A stretch of 64,000 nt of DNA from Gracilimonas sediminicola. GTDB taxonomy: Bacteria; Bacteroidota; Rhodothermia; Balneolales; Balneolaceae. The notes beneath the pieces are model-generated. The model was not told where the DNA came from and made no database searches. It saw only the letters and a program-made list of their open reading frames with translations. This document shows positions 51,401 to 58,940 of this stretch, in pieces. Numbering within the stretch: position 1 is the first letter of the stretch; the number at the start of each line of letters is the position of its first letter. The position numbers were made by a program, and so were the translations under genes. Location: positions 1,742,001 to 1,806,000 of the forward strand of contig NZ_JANDBC010000001.1 of the NCBI RefSeq assembly GCF_024320785.1, read 5' to 3'.

Positions 51401-51661
51401 TGTATAAACACCGGTGAGGTTCCCATTGTCGTTGTCAATAACTGCATACATGGTATCTCGGGCAGTGTCATATCCCAGCGTTTGGGCAGGGGAGTAGTTT
51501 TGCTGCAGGTAATCGATCAAGGCCTGACCTTCCAGTCCGGCACCAATGGTTTGATTCTGAGCAATTGCAGGTTGTATTGAGAAGATGAGAGCAAAAAGGA
51601 ATGCTGTGAAACAGCCGTACACATTCCTGGGCATTTTATTGCCTTGGGTTAATCCTTCCAT
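48419..51661 (-). CDS. Secreted endonuclease I with fibronectin, lamin-tail and T9SS sorting domains
   Basis: A large secreted nuclease, about 1080 residues. After the signal peptide (FLFALIFSIQPAIAQ) comes an endonuclease I domain (about residues 40-265), with AEHTWPQSMG and KSDIHHLFPTKSNVNSARNND carrying the metal and catalytic His/Asn. The rest is modular: a fibronectin-III-like domain (TTPPVISSVQSSN...), two lamin-tail domains (each starting FSEIFYDTPGTD), a second fibronectin-like domain, and a third lamin-tail domain (ISEIFYDTPGN). The last 80 residues are a Por/T9SS type A sorting domain (NFPNPFNPTTQIAY to MMLIK). The frame is open to 51748; ATG 51661 is chosen, and ATG 51634 is possible. 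It probably degrades extracellular DNA at the cell surface. Confidence 0.92.
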   Translation of the reverse strand: MEGLTQGNKMPRNVYGCFTAFLFALIFSIQPAIAQNQTIGAGLEGQALIDYLQQNYSPAQTLGYDTARDTMYAVIDNDNGNLTGVYTGYTITLDPNEDPSTDAFYKGVNAEHTWPQSMGAGNEPAKSDIHHLFPTKSNVNSARNNDPLGEIDDNLTDTWYYLDQSQSSIPSSNIDLYAENYGSTTFEPREQHKGNAARAVFYFVAIYQAQADQNFFDQQKNDLYQWHYLDEVDANELNRSSAIAGYQGNENPFILDTSLVRRAFFPDGNTGGSDTTPPVISSVQSSNIGANSATITWGTDELATSQVNYGATTSYGSTQSSGSFTTSHSLTLTGLTANTTYNYQVSSTDGSGNSSSSGNFTFTTAEEGTSAGSIVFSEIFYDTPGTDSDEEWIEIYNGTSSTIDLSGYTVTDNNGTGSSYTFPSGSTIAPSSYFTVASNSAGFQSLYGFDADQYGSIPALNNGGDVLILTDGQSNEVDIVAWEGGASAGLPSGWGSSSDPSAATGESIYRSSPGSDSDSYTDWAVAVNNGDPQTQASAPVVDYVLFSEIFYDTPGTDADEEWIELYNPTSQQIDLTGYTIIDNNGTGSSYTFPSGTVIEASSYFTVASNQAGFNALYTNDAYQYGGIPALNNGGDALLLNNASGSTIDQVAWEGGASSGVPSGWGAGPTASTGESLVRSSFDVDNDDETDWTTATNNGDPATIEATDTTAPVISSVASSNITETEASITWTTDEPANSQVNYGTTTSYGSSAGSGSYVTSHSQTLTGLTAGTDYFYQVVSTDEAGNTSVDETYSFTTASPPASSTPDILISEIFYDTPGNESKEEWVEIYNTTGQEIQLNGWTLVDDNGNGQSFTFANKHKIGGNTFMTLALDRKDFKALYNKNADDFVNLPPLNNGGDVLVLKDASGNVIDAVAWEGGANSLVSGWGSSSLPSAGEGNSIYRSDLGTDTDTYNDWTTSSDLGSPMTQSDGTFFASVNDNTESRVEEGPGEELPAQVTLGNFPNPFNPTTQIAYTLPEAQRVKVTVFNMLGQQVATLVDGFTEAGAHQVVFDASAMSSGLYLYSIQTRSTVITKKMMLIK

Positions 51662-51906
51662 AATAGATGATGGGGTTTGATTATGTGTTACCGACTTCAG
51701 GGTGGTGACAGCAAATTTACGGTTCGCTGGTGGATGCTCCCTGACCATATTTCAGGGATTACACATAATAGCCGTTTGTCGAGTGTAATAAATATTGATC
51801 AGCTTTGCGTTACCTCAGTATTAAAAATCCCGGATTCTAATATTGATACGATCATGGGAGCCTCTTGCACACAACTTATCATCATGTTTTTACTTTATAT
51901 GCCATT

Positions 51907-51938
51907 AAAAAACCCCGGCCTGTTCAATCAAGCCGGGG
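51907..51938 (-). terminator. Terminator after the quinone oxidoreductase
   Basis: CCCCGGC (51913-51919) and GCCGGGG (51932-51938) with an A run at 51907-51912, which reads as a U tail on the minus strand. The remainder of 51749-51965 holds nothing I can identify. Confidence 0.82.
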
Positions 51939-51965
51939 TACAATGAATCTAATAAGGGAACTTAT

Positions 51966-52922
51966 TCAGGGAGTAATCACCAGTTTACCCCTCGTGTGCA
52001 GCGACTCAATTTTCTGAAGTGCTTCACTGGCTTCTTCTAAAGAAAAAGTATCGGTGACCGGTACGGAAATTTTACCGCTGTCGGCAAGCACGGTGATATG
52101 CTCCAGCTGCTCGGCATTGGGTTCTACAAACACGTATTTAAACTCAATGTCGTCGCTGATCTCAGGATTGCTGTTGGTAATGGAAGCTACTTTTCCGCCC
52201 TCTTTCAGCACGCCGGTTTCCATAACCTGGCTGAAGGAATCGCCCCGTGAGCAATGAAAAATCAAATCCACTCCATCGGGCCGGGCTTCTTTCACGGCTT
52301 CTCCTACATGATTGTCGTTATAATCTATGGTGATGTCGGCACCGAGTTCCTTCATATATTCATGGTTGGATTCACTCGCTACTCCAATCACTTGTGCACC
52401 TACCGATTTTGCCAGCTGGATGGCCAGTGTTCCCACTCCGCCGGAGGCTCCTAATATGAGCAGGGTTTGCCCTTCTTTCAGTTCTCCGAAATCAAAGATA
52501 GATTGGTAAGCGGTTAACCCCACTAACGGAATTCCGCCGGAGGCCTCCATGGAAATATTGGTCGGTCGTTCTGCAAGGTAGGACTCCGGCAAGCTTATAT
52601 ACTCAGCATATGTGCCGTGCTGAATTTTCGGTCGGCGGGCATAAGCATACACTTCATCCCCGGTGCTGAAACGGCTTACGGAGTGACCGATTTCTTCCAC
52701 AACTCCTGCCACATCCCAGCCGGGCACAAGGGGAAATTCACCGGGGATGGCATCTTTCAGCATGCCCCGTACAACAGCGGCATCCACCGGGTTTACACCG
52801 GCCGATTTCACCCGTACTAAAACTTCACCTTCACCCGCTTCGGGCTTGGGTAATTCTCCGGTGGTTACATTGGTTAGCTCTCCATACTCCTCTATAAAAG
52901 CAGCGTTCATTTGTTCGCTCAT
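51966..52922 (-). CDS. NADP-dependent quinone oxidoreductase-type alcohol dehydrogenase
   Basis: A medium-chain reductase of about 318 residues without the zinc-binding cysteines, so of the quinone oxidoreductase type. The N-terminal GroES-like fold has VKSAGVNPVDAAVVRG and PGWDVAGVVEEIG. The NADP-binding site is ILGASGGVGTLAIQLAKSVGA. It would reduce quinones or enones in the cytosol. The frame opens at 52961; ATG 52922 (MSEQMNAAF) is more likely, and ATG 52910 is possible. It is divergent from the sulfotransferase-like gene. Confidence 0.88.
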   Translation of the reverse strand: MSEQMNAAFIEEYGELTNVTTGELPKPEAGEGEVLVRVKSAGVNPVDAAVVRGMLKDAIPGEFPLVPGWDVAGVVEEIGHSVSRFSTGDEVYAYARRPKIQHGTYAEYISLPESYLAERPTNISMEASGGIPLVGLTAYQSIFDFGELKEGQTLLILGASGGVGTLAIQLAKSVGAQVIGVASESNHEYMKELGADITIDYNDNHVGEAVKEARPDGVDLIFHCSRGDSFSQVMETGVLKEGGKVASITNSNPEISDDIEFKYVFVEPNAEQLEHITVLADSGKISVPVTDTFSLEEASEALQKIESLHTRGKLVITP

Positions 52923-53081
52923 AATCTCTTTTTGATGAATGTTCTTCAATTGGACCTCCAAAACGTGAGAGAGGAGAAATGCATTCCTGTTTTAACAGCA
53001 GCTTTTGGAGGGCGGATAATACTTGCAAGCCATGCCCCATGCCCTTACTATAAGATAGGTTTAACAGCTAAATACCTTGTC

Positions 53082-54620
53082 ATGAAGCAATGCCTGCCCC
53101 TCTTAGTCATAGTCTCTTTGTTCTTTGTTGATTGTTCTAAAAACAGCACCGGACCTGATATACCGGTGTTGTCGGATATACTGCTGGAAGAGAATGTGAC
53201 GGTAAATCCTTCGGGATATGCTCCTTTAACGGCTATGATAAATATTGAAACCCAGGTATCTGTAACAATCAGGATTGAAGTGATGGGCAAGGACGAGCAT
53301 TCCGGAATCTATCATGCCATAGAAGGTCATCGGACAATGCATGAAATACCAGTTTTGGGTTTATATGCAAACTCCAAAAATATAGTGAGGCTGACGTTTT
53401 ATAGTAATAATTGGAAGGAAATTGGCTCAAAAGAATACTCTGTAGAAACGGAAGCACTCTCACCAGATATGCCTCAGGTAGAGATTGATGTTGCAAACCT
53501 TTCTCAGATGGCTGAGGGGTGGACATTTGTGAGCTATTTTGGGTTTGAGAAAGGCGGTACGGCAAATCCTCAGCGACCTTTTATTTTTGATGTAAATGGT
53601 GATATAAGGTGGTATTTGGATTTCTCAAATCACCCGGTACTGGGATCTTTATTTTATGATGACGGTATGGAGCGGCTTCAAAATGGGAACCTGTATTTTG
53701 GAGATGGAAGTTCCGATAAAATTTATGAGATTAATATGTTCGGAGATATTCTTAACAGCTGGGACATGCCCGGGTATGGATTTCACCATGAGGTTACTGA
53801 AAAGCCGGATGGTAATTTCATTGCCACGGTTAATAAATTGGGGGCGGATACCATTGAGGATTATTTGATAGAGATAGACCGGGAGAGTAATGAAATTACC
53901 ACCGTCTGGGACCTGAATGTGTCTCTGCAGTACTCCCGCCGCACCTTCACCAACAACGACGAGGATTGGTTTCATGCCAATGCCGTAGAATATAGCGAAG
54001 ACGACGACTGTATAATTGTATCAGGGCGTACTCAGGGAGTAGTAAAGCTTACAAGGGAGAATGAGGTGGTGTGGATTATGAGTCCACATCGTGGGTGGGC
54101 AACATCGGGGCGTGGTGAAGACCTGAACCAATACCTGTTGCAGCCACTGGATTCAGAAGGGAACCTCATTAAAAGTATAAACGTGATGGACGGTTTCTAT
54201 AATCATACTGATTTTGAATGGAATTGGTATCAGCATGCCCCTCAGCTTATGCCCAACGGAAATATCATGCTGTTCGACAATGGCGATAATCGAAATTATA
54301 GAAACACCGGGCCTTACAGTCGGGCAGTTGAGTACGAAGTTAATGAGTCGGATATGACCATACAGCAGATCTGGCAATATGGCAAAGAACGGGGAGGTGA
54401 AACGTACTCACGAATTGTATCAGATGTGGACTATGATCCGGGTTCCGGCCATGTTTTCTTTTCGCCCGGTGCTGTCCATAACTCCAGTACGTACGGTAAG
54501 GTAGTAGAAGTTGATTACCTCAGTGGAGATGTTTTATTTGAGGCAACGATTACGCCCCCTGCTCCTCTGTTTATAATCACATTTCACCGAACAGAAAGGA
54601 TGAAGATTTATGCCAACTAA
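53082..54620 (+). CDS. Arylsulfotransferase (ASST)-like lipoprotein
   Basis: A 512-residue envelope protein. The lipobox LLVIVSLFFVDC at the N terminus indicates a lipoprotein. A short beta-rich domain (about 30-140) is followed by the ASST six-bladed propeller: FDVNGDIRWYLD, DWFHANAVEY, and YQHAPQLMPNGNIMLFDNGDNR, which holds histidines where the E. coli AssT nucleophile sits. It could move sulfate from phenolic sulfates to acceptors, but no dsb genes accompany it. The frame opens at 52911 inside the divergent gene; ATG 53082 matches the lipoprotein signal. Confidence 0.85.
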   Translation: MKQCLPLLVIVSLFFVDCSKNSTGPDIPVLSDILLEENVTVNPSGYAPLTAMINIETQVSVTIRIEVMGKDEHSGIYHAIEGHRTMHEIPVLGLYANSKNIVRLTFYSNNWKEIGSKEYSVETEALSPDMPQVEIDVANLSQMAEGWTFVSYFGFEKGGTANPQRPFIFDVNGDIRWYLDFSNHPVLGSLFYDDGMERLQNGNLYFGDGSSDKIYEINMFGDILNSWDMPGYGFHHEVTEKPDGNFIATVNKLGADTIEDYLIEIDRESNEITTVWDLNVSLQYSRRTFTNNDEDWFHANAVEYSEDDDCIIVSGRTQGVVKLTRENEVVWIMSPHRGWATSGRGEDLNQYLLQPLDSEGNLIKSINVMDGFYNHTDFEWNWYQHAPQLMPNGNIMLFDNGDNRNYRNTGPYSRAVEYEVNESDMTIQQIWQYGKERGGETYSRIVSDVDYDPGSGHVFFSPGAVHNSSTYGKVVEVDYLSGDVLFEATITPPAPLFIITFHRTERMKIYAN

Positions 54621-54650
54621 GAGGTTGCTGCTGAAAACTAACAGTTATCA

Positions 54651-55190
54651 TTAAAGGGAATAGGAGGTTGCGACTTTCCACCGTTGTCCATCATGCTTAA
54701 GCAGATAAAGAGCATCGGCCGTAAACGAATTTTCAAAAGTCCGGTTCTCAAACTCCTTCCATGCCTTGTAGAAATTCTTTTTGGTGAGATCTTTGAAGGC
54801 TAAGGTGAGATGCGGATGATAGGGACGCTCGTCATAGTTGTAGTTGAAAAGCCCGGTATTTGAGCGGGCCAGCTCTTCCAGTTGTTCCTGCATATCCATG
54901 AGGGCAGCCGATTCCTCAACATCAATAAAAATAACGCGGGGCGGAAAGGTTGAAAAGTTGTTGAGACGGATTTCAAACGGTTTAAACGACTGGGTAAATA
55001 CTTCGAGCAGGGAATCCAGTTTATCTTCGTTTTGATCTTCCAGCCGAAAAGGACTCAGCAGGGTGATATGCGGCGGTGCATTCAGGGAATGCGAGCTGTC
55101 GAATTTCTCCTTTACTTCCAGCTTCAGCTCCTGAATTTCATCCTTCAGCGGACCTGGAGGAATGAGTGCTATGAAGTAGAGTTGGTTCAT
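54651..55190 (-). CDS. thpR: RNA 2',3'-cyclic phosphodiesterase (2'-5' RNA ligase family)
   Basis: A 179-residue 2H phosphoesterase. The two HxT motifs that define the family are HITLLSPF (near residue 42) and HPHLTLAF (near residue 127). It opens 2',3'-cyclic phosphates on RNA and can join tRNA halves in vitro. It follows argH on the same strand but is separated by a heptad inverted repeat, so it may be transcribed apart from the arginine genes. Confidence 0.88.
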   Translation of the reverse strand: MNQLYFIALIPPGPLKDEIQELKLEVKEKFDSSHSLNAPPHITLLSPFRLEDQNEDKLDSLLEVFTQSFKPFEIRLNNFSTFPPRVIFIDVEESAALMDMQEQLEELARSNTGLFNYNYDERPYHPHLTLAFKDLTKKNFYKAWKEFENRTFENSFTADALYLLKHDGQRWKVATSYSL

Positions 55191-55288
55191 GATGGATGAT
55201 AGATGTTAGATTTGAGACATAAGACATAAGATATAAGATATAAGATCAGTGGTGAGGTACGTCTTAAATCTTATGTCTTACATCTTAA
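55191..55288. repeat. Heptad-periodic inverted repeat, locus 10
   Basis: Eight heptads in the left arm: GATGGAT, GATAGAT, GTTAGAT, TTGAGAC, ATAAGAC, then ATAAGAT three times (55191-55246). After a 14-base loop the right arm is GTCTTAA, ATCTTAT, GTCTTAC, ATCTTAA (55261-55288), complementary to the left. The right arm overlaps the argH stop. It may serve as the argH terminator. Confidence 0.85.
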
Positions 55289-56573
55289 TACTATTAAATC
55301 TCTCCTTTAACACATCATTCCCCAAATTCCCGATACTTCCTTCATGGGTGTGATTCAGCTCCGTAGGGGGTTCAAAGCTTCCGTCTTTAATTTGCTGTGC
55401 TACTTTTTGATAGGCATCTCTGAATGGCACTCCTTGTTTAACGAGCTCGTTTACCGCTTCCACAGAAAAGATCAGTTTATATTTCGGGTCATCAAGAATG
55501 TTATGATTTACCTCCATCTGTCCGGCCGCATATTCGGTGATGAACAAACAGCTCTTCAGTTCTTCGATAGCCGGGAAAAGCTGCTCCTTTAAAATCTGGA
55601 AATCACGATGATAGCCGGATGTCAGGTTAGTGGTAGCCATCATAATTTGATTGGGCAGTGCTTTCAGCGCATTGGTTTTGGCGCGGATCAGTTCAAACAC
55701 ATCCGGGTTCTTTTTATGTGGCATGATGCTGGACCCGGTCGTGAGTTTGTCGGGCAGCTTCAGAAACTGAAAATTCTGACTGTTGTACAGGCATACATCG
55801 GCAGCAAGTTTGTTGAGGGTTCCCGCCAGTCCGGCCATGGCAAAAGACAGGGTCTGTTCTGTTTTACCACGACCCATTTGCGCATACACGGAGTTCACGT
55901 TCAACCCTTCGAAACCAAGCAGTTCGGCCGTCATTGTTCGATCCAGTGGAAAGGATGAGCCGTAACCGGCAGCCGAGCCGAGCGGGTTCCTGTTGATGAT
56001 ATGATAAACGGATTCAAGCAAGGCCAAGTCATCAACCAGGCTTTCGGCATAGGCGCCAAACCACATCCCAAAGCTGGAGGGCATCGCTGCCTGGGTGTGC
56101 GTATAACCCGGCAGCAGAACTTCTTTGGTGGCTTCACTTTGCTTAATGAGGGTGTGAAACAACCTTCCGGAAAGCCCGGCAATTTCTTTTATTTGATCAC
56201 GGAGGTACAGGCGGATATCCACCAACACCTGATCATTTCGGGAACGGCCGGCGTGTACTTTCTTGCCGACATCTCCAAGCGTGCGCGTCAGCATCAATTC
56301 AATTTGTGAATGAACATCTTCCACGCCATCCTCGATTTCAAACCGGCCGGCTTCGATCACTTCATCCAAAATCCGGTTCAGTTCTTTCGTCAGTGATTTC
56401 AGCTCACCCTTTTCCAGCAGCCCTACCGACTCCAGCATGGCGATGTGAGCGAGGGTTCCCTGCACATCATACCTTGCAAGTTCGAGATCCAGATCCCGGT
56501 CTTTCCCCACCGTAAATTTCTCGATGAACGCATCGGTTTGAATTCCTTTTTCCCAAAGTTTCTTGTCAGGCAT
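55278..56573 (-). CDS. argH: Argininosuccinate lyase
   Basis: A 431-residue tetrameric lyase, the last step of arginine synthesis: argininosuccinate to arginine plus fumarate. The superfamily signature GSSIMPHKKNPD with the flexible serine is intact, as are the N-terminal EKFTVGKDRDLDLEL, EDVHSQIE and HAGRSRNDQV, and LPGYTHTQAAMPSSFG. It lies 127 bases after the M20 deacylase gene. The gap between them holds nothing I can identify. Confidence 0.96.
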   Translation of the reverse strand: MPDKKLWEKGIQTDAFIEKFTVGKDRDLDLELARYDVQGTLAHIAMLESVGLLEKGELKSLTKELNRILDEVIEAGRFEIEDGVEDVHSQIELMLTRTLGDVGKKVHAGRSRNDQVLVDIRLYLRDQIKEIAGLSGRLFHTLIKQSEATKEVLLPGYTHTQAAMPSSFGMWFGAYAESLVDDLALLESVYHIINRNPLGSAAGYGSSFPLDRTMTAELLGFEGLNVNSVYAQMGRGKTEQTLSFAMAGLAGTLNKLAADVCLYNSQNFQFLKLPDKLTTGSSIMPHKKNPDVFELIRAKTNALKALPNQIMMATTNLTSGYHRDFQILKEQLFPAIEELKSCLFITEYAAGQMEVNHNILDDPKYKLIFSVEAVNELVKQGVPFRDAYQKVAQQIKDGSFEPPTELNHTHEGSIGNLGNDVLKERFNSIKM

Positions 56574-56700
56574 TTTTCCGTTTTTATAGTTCAGCGTAAA
56601 TATTAATCAGCGCAAATAAGTTAATATGTAAATATGCAAAAGCATTTTTTTTGTTTAGGACGTCTGGAAGTCGATTTTATCATATAATCCGGTATAGAAA

Positions 56701-57768
56701 CTACCGTATGTTCCACTGGTCTAAAAGGGTTATGTACGTGTTGATTCCATTACTGATTTCTTCCAGCTTAATATATTCATCTGCAGTATGAGATCGGCGG
56801 GTATCTCCGGGGCCGATTTTCACACTGTCAAACGCCATGTGAACCTGGTCCGACATTGTCTTTGATCCATAGGTTTTGAGTCCCAATTCTTTTGCCCTTT
56901 GAATTACCGGATGATCAGGCTCCACGCCCGAAGCATTCAGATTGGTGGACCGGGGAGTTACTTCGCAATCCAAATGTTCGCGGATCAGCTGCACAACTTC
57001 TTCGTTCGTGTAAAATTCATTAGGACGAACATCCACTACAAACCGGCATTCATCAGGCACCACATTATGCTGACTTCCAGCCTCGATCATGGTCACGGTC
57101 ATGTTTATAGGACCCAATACTTCCGATACTTTTTCAAACTGGTAAGAACGAAACCAATCAATATCTTTCATGGCTTTATACAGCGAATTTTCACCTTCAT
57201 TTCGCGCAGCATGACCGCTTTGGCCATGACTCACACAATCCAGAACAATTAATCCGCGCTCGGCAATGGCAAGGTTCATAGAGGTCGGTTCACCCACCAC
57301 GGCGAAATCAATATTTGGCAATTCAGGAAGCACAATGGGAACGCCGTTCTTTCCGGAAGTTTCTTCCTCCGCCGAGGCCAGAAAAATCAAATTATATGGC
57401 TGTACTTTTTGGGAGAGAAGAACTAAGGTTGCGAGTAAACTCACCAAAGGCCCGCCGGCATCATTGCTTCCCAACCCGAAGAGCTTGCCGTCTTCCAAGG
57501 TGGGAGTAAAAGGATCTTTAGTCCATTTCGAAGTAGCCCTCACCGTATCATGATGCGAGTTCAGCATGACCGTCGGTTTCCGGGGATCAAAATCAGCCGA
57601 CCAACTCCAGATGTTATTCCCTTTTCGGTGGGGATCAAACCCAAAGTCCGAAAGTACATTGGAAAGTAAATCAGCTGTCTGGTTTTCCTGTCCGCTGTAG
57701 GATTGAATGGAAATCAGCTCTTTAAGCAGCTCGATGGCCTCTTCCGTAAGTTCTTGTATGTTGTTCAT
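56701..57768 (-). CDS. M20 deacylase, probably N-acyl-citrulline/ornithine deacylase (ArgE role)
   Basis: A 355-residue M20 metallohydrolase. Zinc ligands and catalytic residues are visible: NSHHDTV, GLGSNDAGGP, the Glu-Glu pair in SAEEETSGKN, VGEPTS, and a dimerisation block with HGQSGHAAR. In a pathway where transcarbamylation takes place on N-acyl-ornithine, this enzyme should remove the acyl group from N-acyl-citrulline. The frame opens at 57798; ATG 57768 (MNNIQELTEEA) is the better start because the upstream part is repeat DNA. It lies 400 bases from argB, across a duplicated segment. Confidence 0.88.
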   Translation of the reverse strand: MNNIQELTEEAIELLKELISIQSYSGQENQTADLLSNVLSDFGFDPHRKGNNIWSWSADFDPRKPTVMLNSHHDTVRATSKWTKDPFTPTLEDGKLFGLGSNDAGGPLVSLLATLVLLSQKVQPYNLIFLASAEEETSGKNGVPIVLPELPNIDFAVVGEPTSMNLAIAERGLIVLDCVSHGQSGHAARNEGENSLYKAMKDIDWFRSYQFEKVSEVLGPINMTVTMIEAGSQHNVVPDECRFVVDVRPNEFYTNEEVVQLIREHLDCEVTPRSTNLNASGVEPDHPVIQRAKELGLKTYGSKTMSDQVHMAFDSVKIGPGDTRRSHTADEYIKLEEISNGINTYITLLDQWNIR

Positions 57769-57769
57769 G

Positions 57770-58179
57770 TTTCGACCTTTGTTATCATACTGTTTCAAAA
57801 GGAGGAGGACGCTTGAATTATAATGTGCTCCTTAAATACACCTGCGATCATCTGCATTATCCTGTTATCCGTGTTCCATCATCAATCTCAATAAAGTTCA
57901 TGTCATTCTGGTCAAACGGAAAGAAGAAACGGAATCTCCCTGACTAACACCTGAGTTACTCCCAGGAGATCCCGGATGACTTAACTTTTATATATCTGCG
58001 AAAATCCGTCAAATTTGTGTCATCCGTGTTCAAACAATTATTGTACTTGTATGGGTTGAAGCTAATTCCAACATTTCGACCTCCTCTGTCTCCTCCTTCA
58101 AAAGGAGGAGGACGCTTGAATTGTAATGTGCTCAATAAATAAACCTGCGATCATCTGCATCATCCTGTCATCTGTGTTC
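57770..58179. repeat. Partly duplicated intergenic segment with two 107-bp copies
   Basis: Bases 57770-57876 and 58073-58179 are direct repeats with a constant 303-base offset. The best 83 bases (from TTCAAAAGGAGGAGGAC to CGTGTTC or TGTGTTC) differ at about seven places. The second copy also forms a perfect hairpin, CTCCTCCTT-CAA-AAGGAGGAG (58092-58112 region). Between them lies AT-rich sequence with another ATCTGCG...GTGTTC-like word near 57995-58030. This fills the 413-base gap between argB and the deacylase gene, which has no ORF of note. Confidence 0.8.
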
Positions 58180-58181
58180 AA

Positions 58182-58940
58182 TCATTTAACTAATCTTGTT
58201 CCTGATTCCGTCTTGGCCACATCTTCAAAGCTACGAATGCTCACCTTGACTCCTTTCCGAAGTGCTGAAAATCCGAGATCCAGCTTTGGAATCATGCCAT
58301 CGGTAATAATACCCCCATCTTTCAGGTATCGGTAAAGCAGCAGGTTCATTTTCGTGATCAGTTTTCCATCGTTCATCACACCGGGCTGTTCAAAGCAAAA
58401 CAAGAGTTCCGTCTCGAAGTCCTTGCTCAGAGCCGTTGCCACCGATGATGCAATGGTGTCCGCATTGGTATTGAGTATATGGCCATTTTGGTCGTGTGTA
58501 AGTGGAGCCAGCACGGGGACCACTTCGTTATCCAAAAATTGGGAAAGCCATTCGGTGTGAATGGTTTCCACATCACCGACCCAGCCAAAATCTACCGGTT
58601 TGGGATTACGCTTTTTGGCAGGGATGATGTTCAGGTCGGCCCCGGAAAGACCCACCGCTTTTGCTCCCAACGAGTGAAGCTTGGCAACAATATTCTTGTT
58701 AACCAGTCCGCCATAAACCATAGTGATTACCTCCAGTGTTTCCGCATCGGTAATTCGCCTTCCGTCAATCATATTCGGTTTGATGCCGAGCCGTTCTCCC
58801 ATTTTGGTGGCAATGGATCCGCCTCCATGAATCAAGATTTTCGGACCTTTAACAGAAGCAAAATCATTCAGAAAGTGATCCAGCTTTTGATCATCGTCAA
58901 TTACCTTCCCACCAATCTTAATTACTTTCAGTGACTTGAT
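58182..58940 (-). CDS. argB: Acetylglutamate kinase (probable ATC start)
   Basis: Phosphorylates N-acylglutamate in arginine synthesis. The N-terminal K-x-GG motif reads KVIKIGGKVID, then ILIHGGGSIATKMGERLG, DGRRITDAETLEV, and GLSGADLNII. An ORF counted from TTG 58835 lacks the essential N-terminal lysine and glycines, so it is too short. The frame is open up to 58991, yet there is no ATG, GTG or TTG before the motif. GGAGGA at 58952-58947 lies six bases before ATC 58940, which would give 252 residues, a normal length. CTG 58931 is an alternative, 15 bases from that site. Either way it overlaps the argF' end, so translation is coupled. Confidence 0.9.
   Translation of the reverse strand: MKSLKVIKIGGKVIDDDQKLDHFLNDFASVKGPKILIHGGGSIATKMGERLGIKPNMIDGRRITDAETLEVITMVYGGLVNKNIVAKLHSLGAKAVGLSGADLNIIPAKKRNPKPVDFGWVGDVETIHTEWLSQFLDNEVVPVLAPLTHDQNGHILNTNADTIASSVATALSKDFETELLFCFEQPGVMNDGKLITKMNLLLYRYLKDGGIITDGMIPKLDLGFSALRKGVKVSIRSFEDVAKTESGTRLVK

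Noticed and set aside
58182-58835. Short argB beginning at TTG 58835
   Set aside because: It would lack the N-terminal K-x-GG phosphate-binding motif, which is encoded just upstream in frame.
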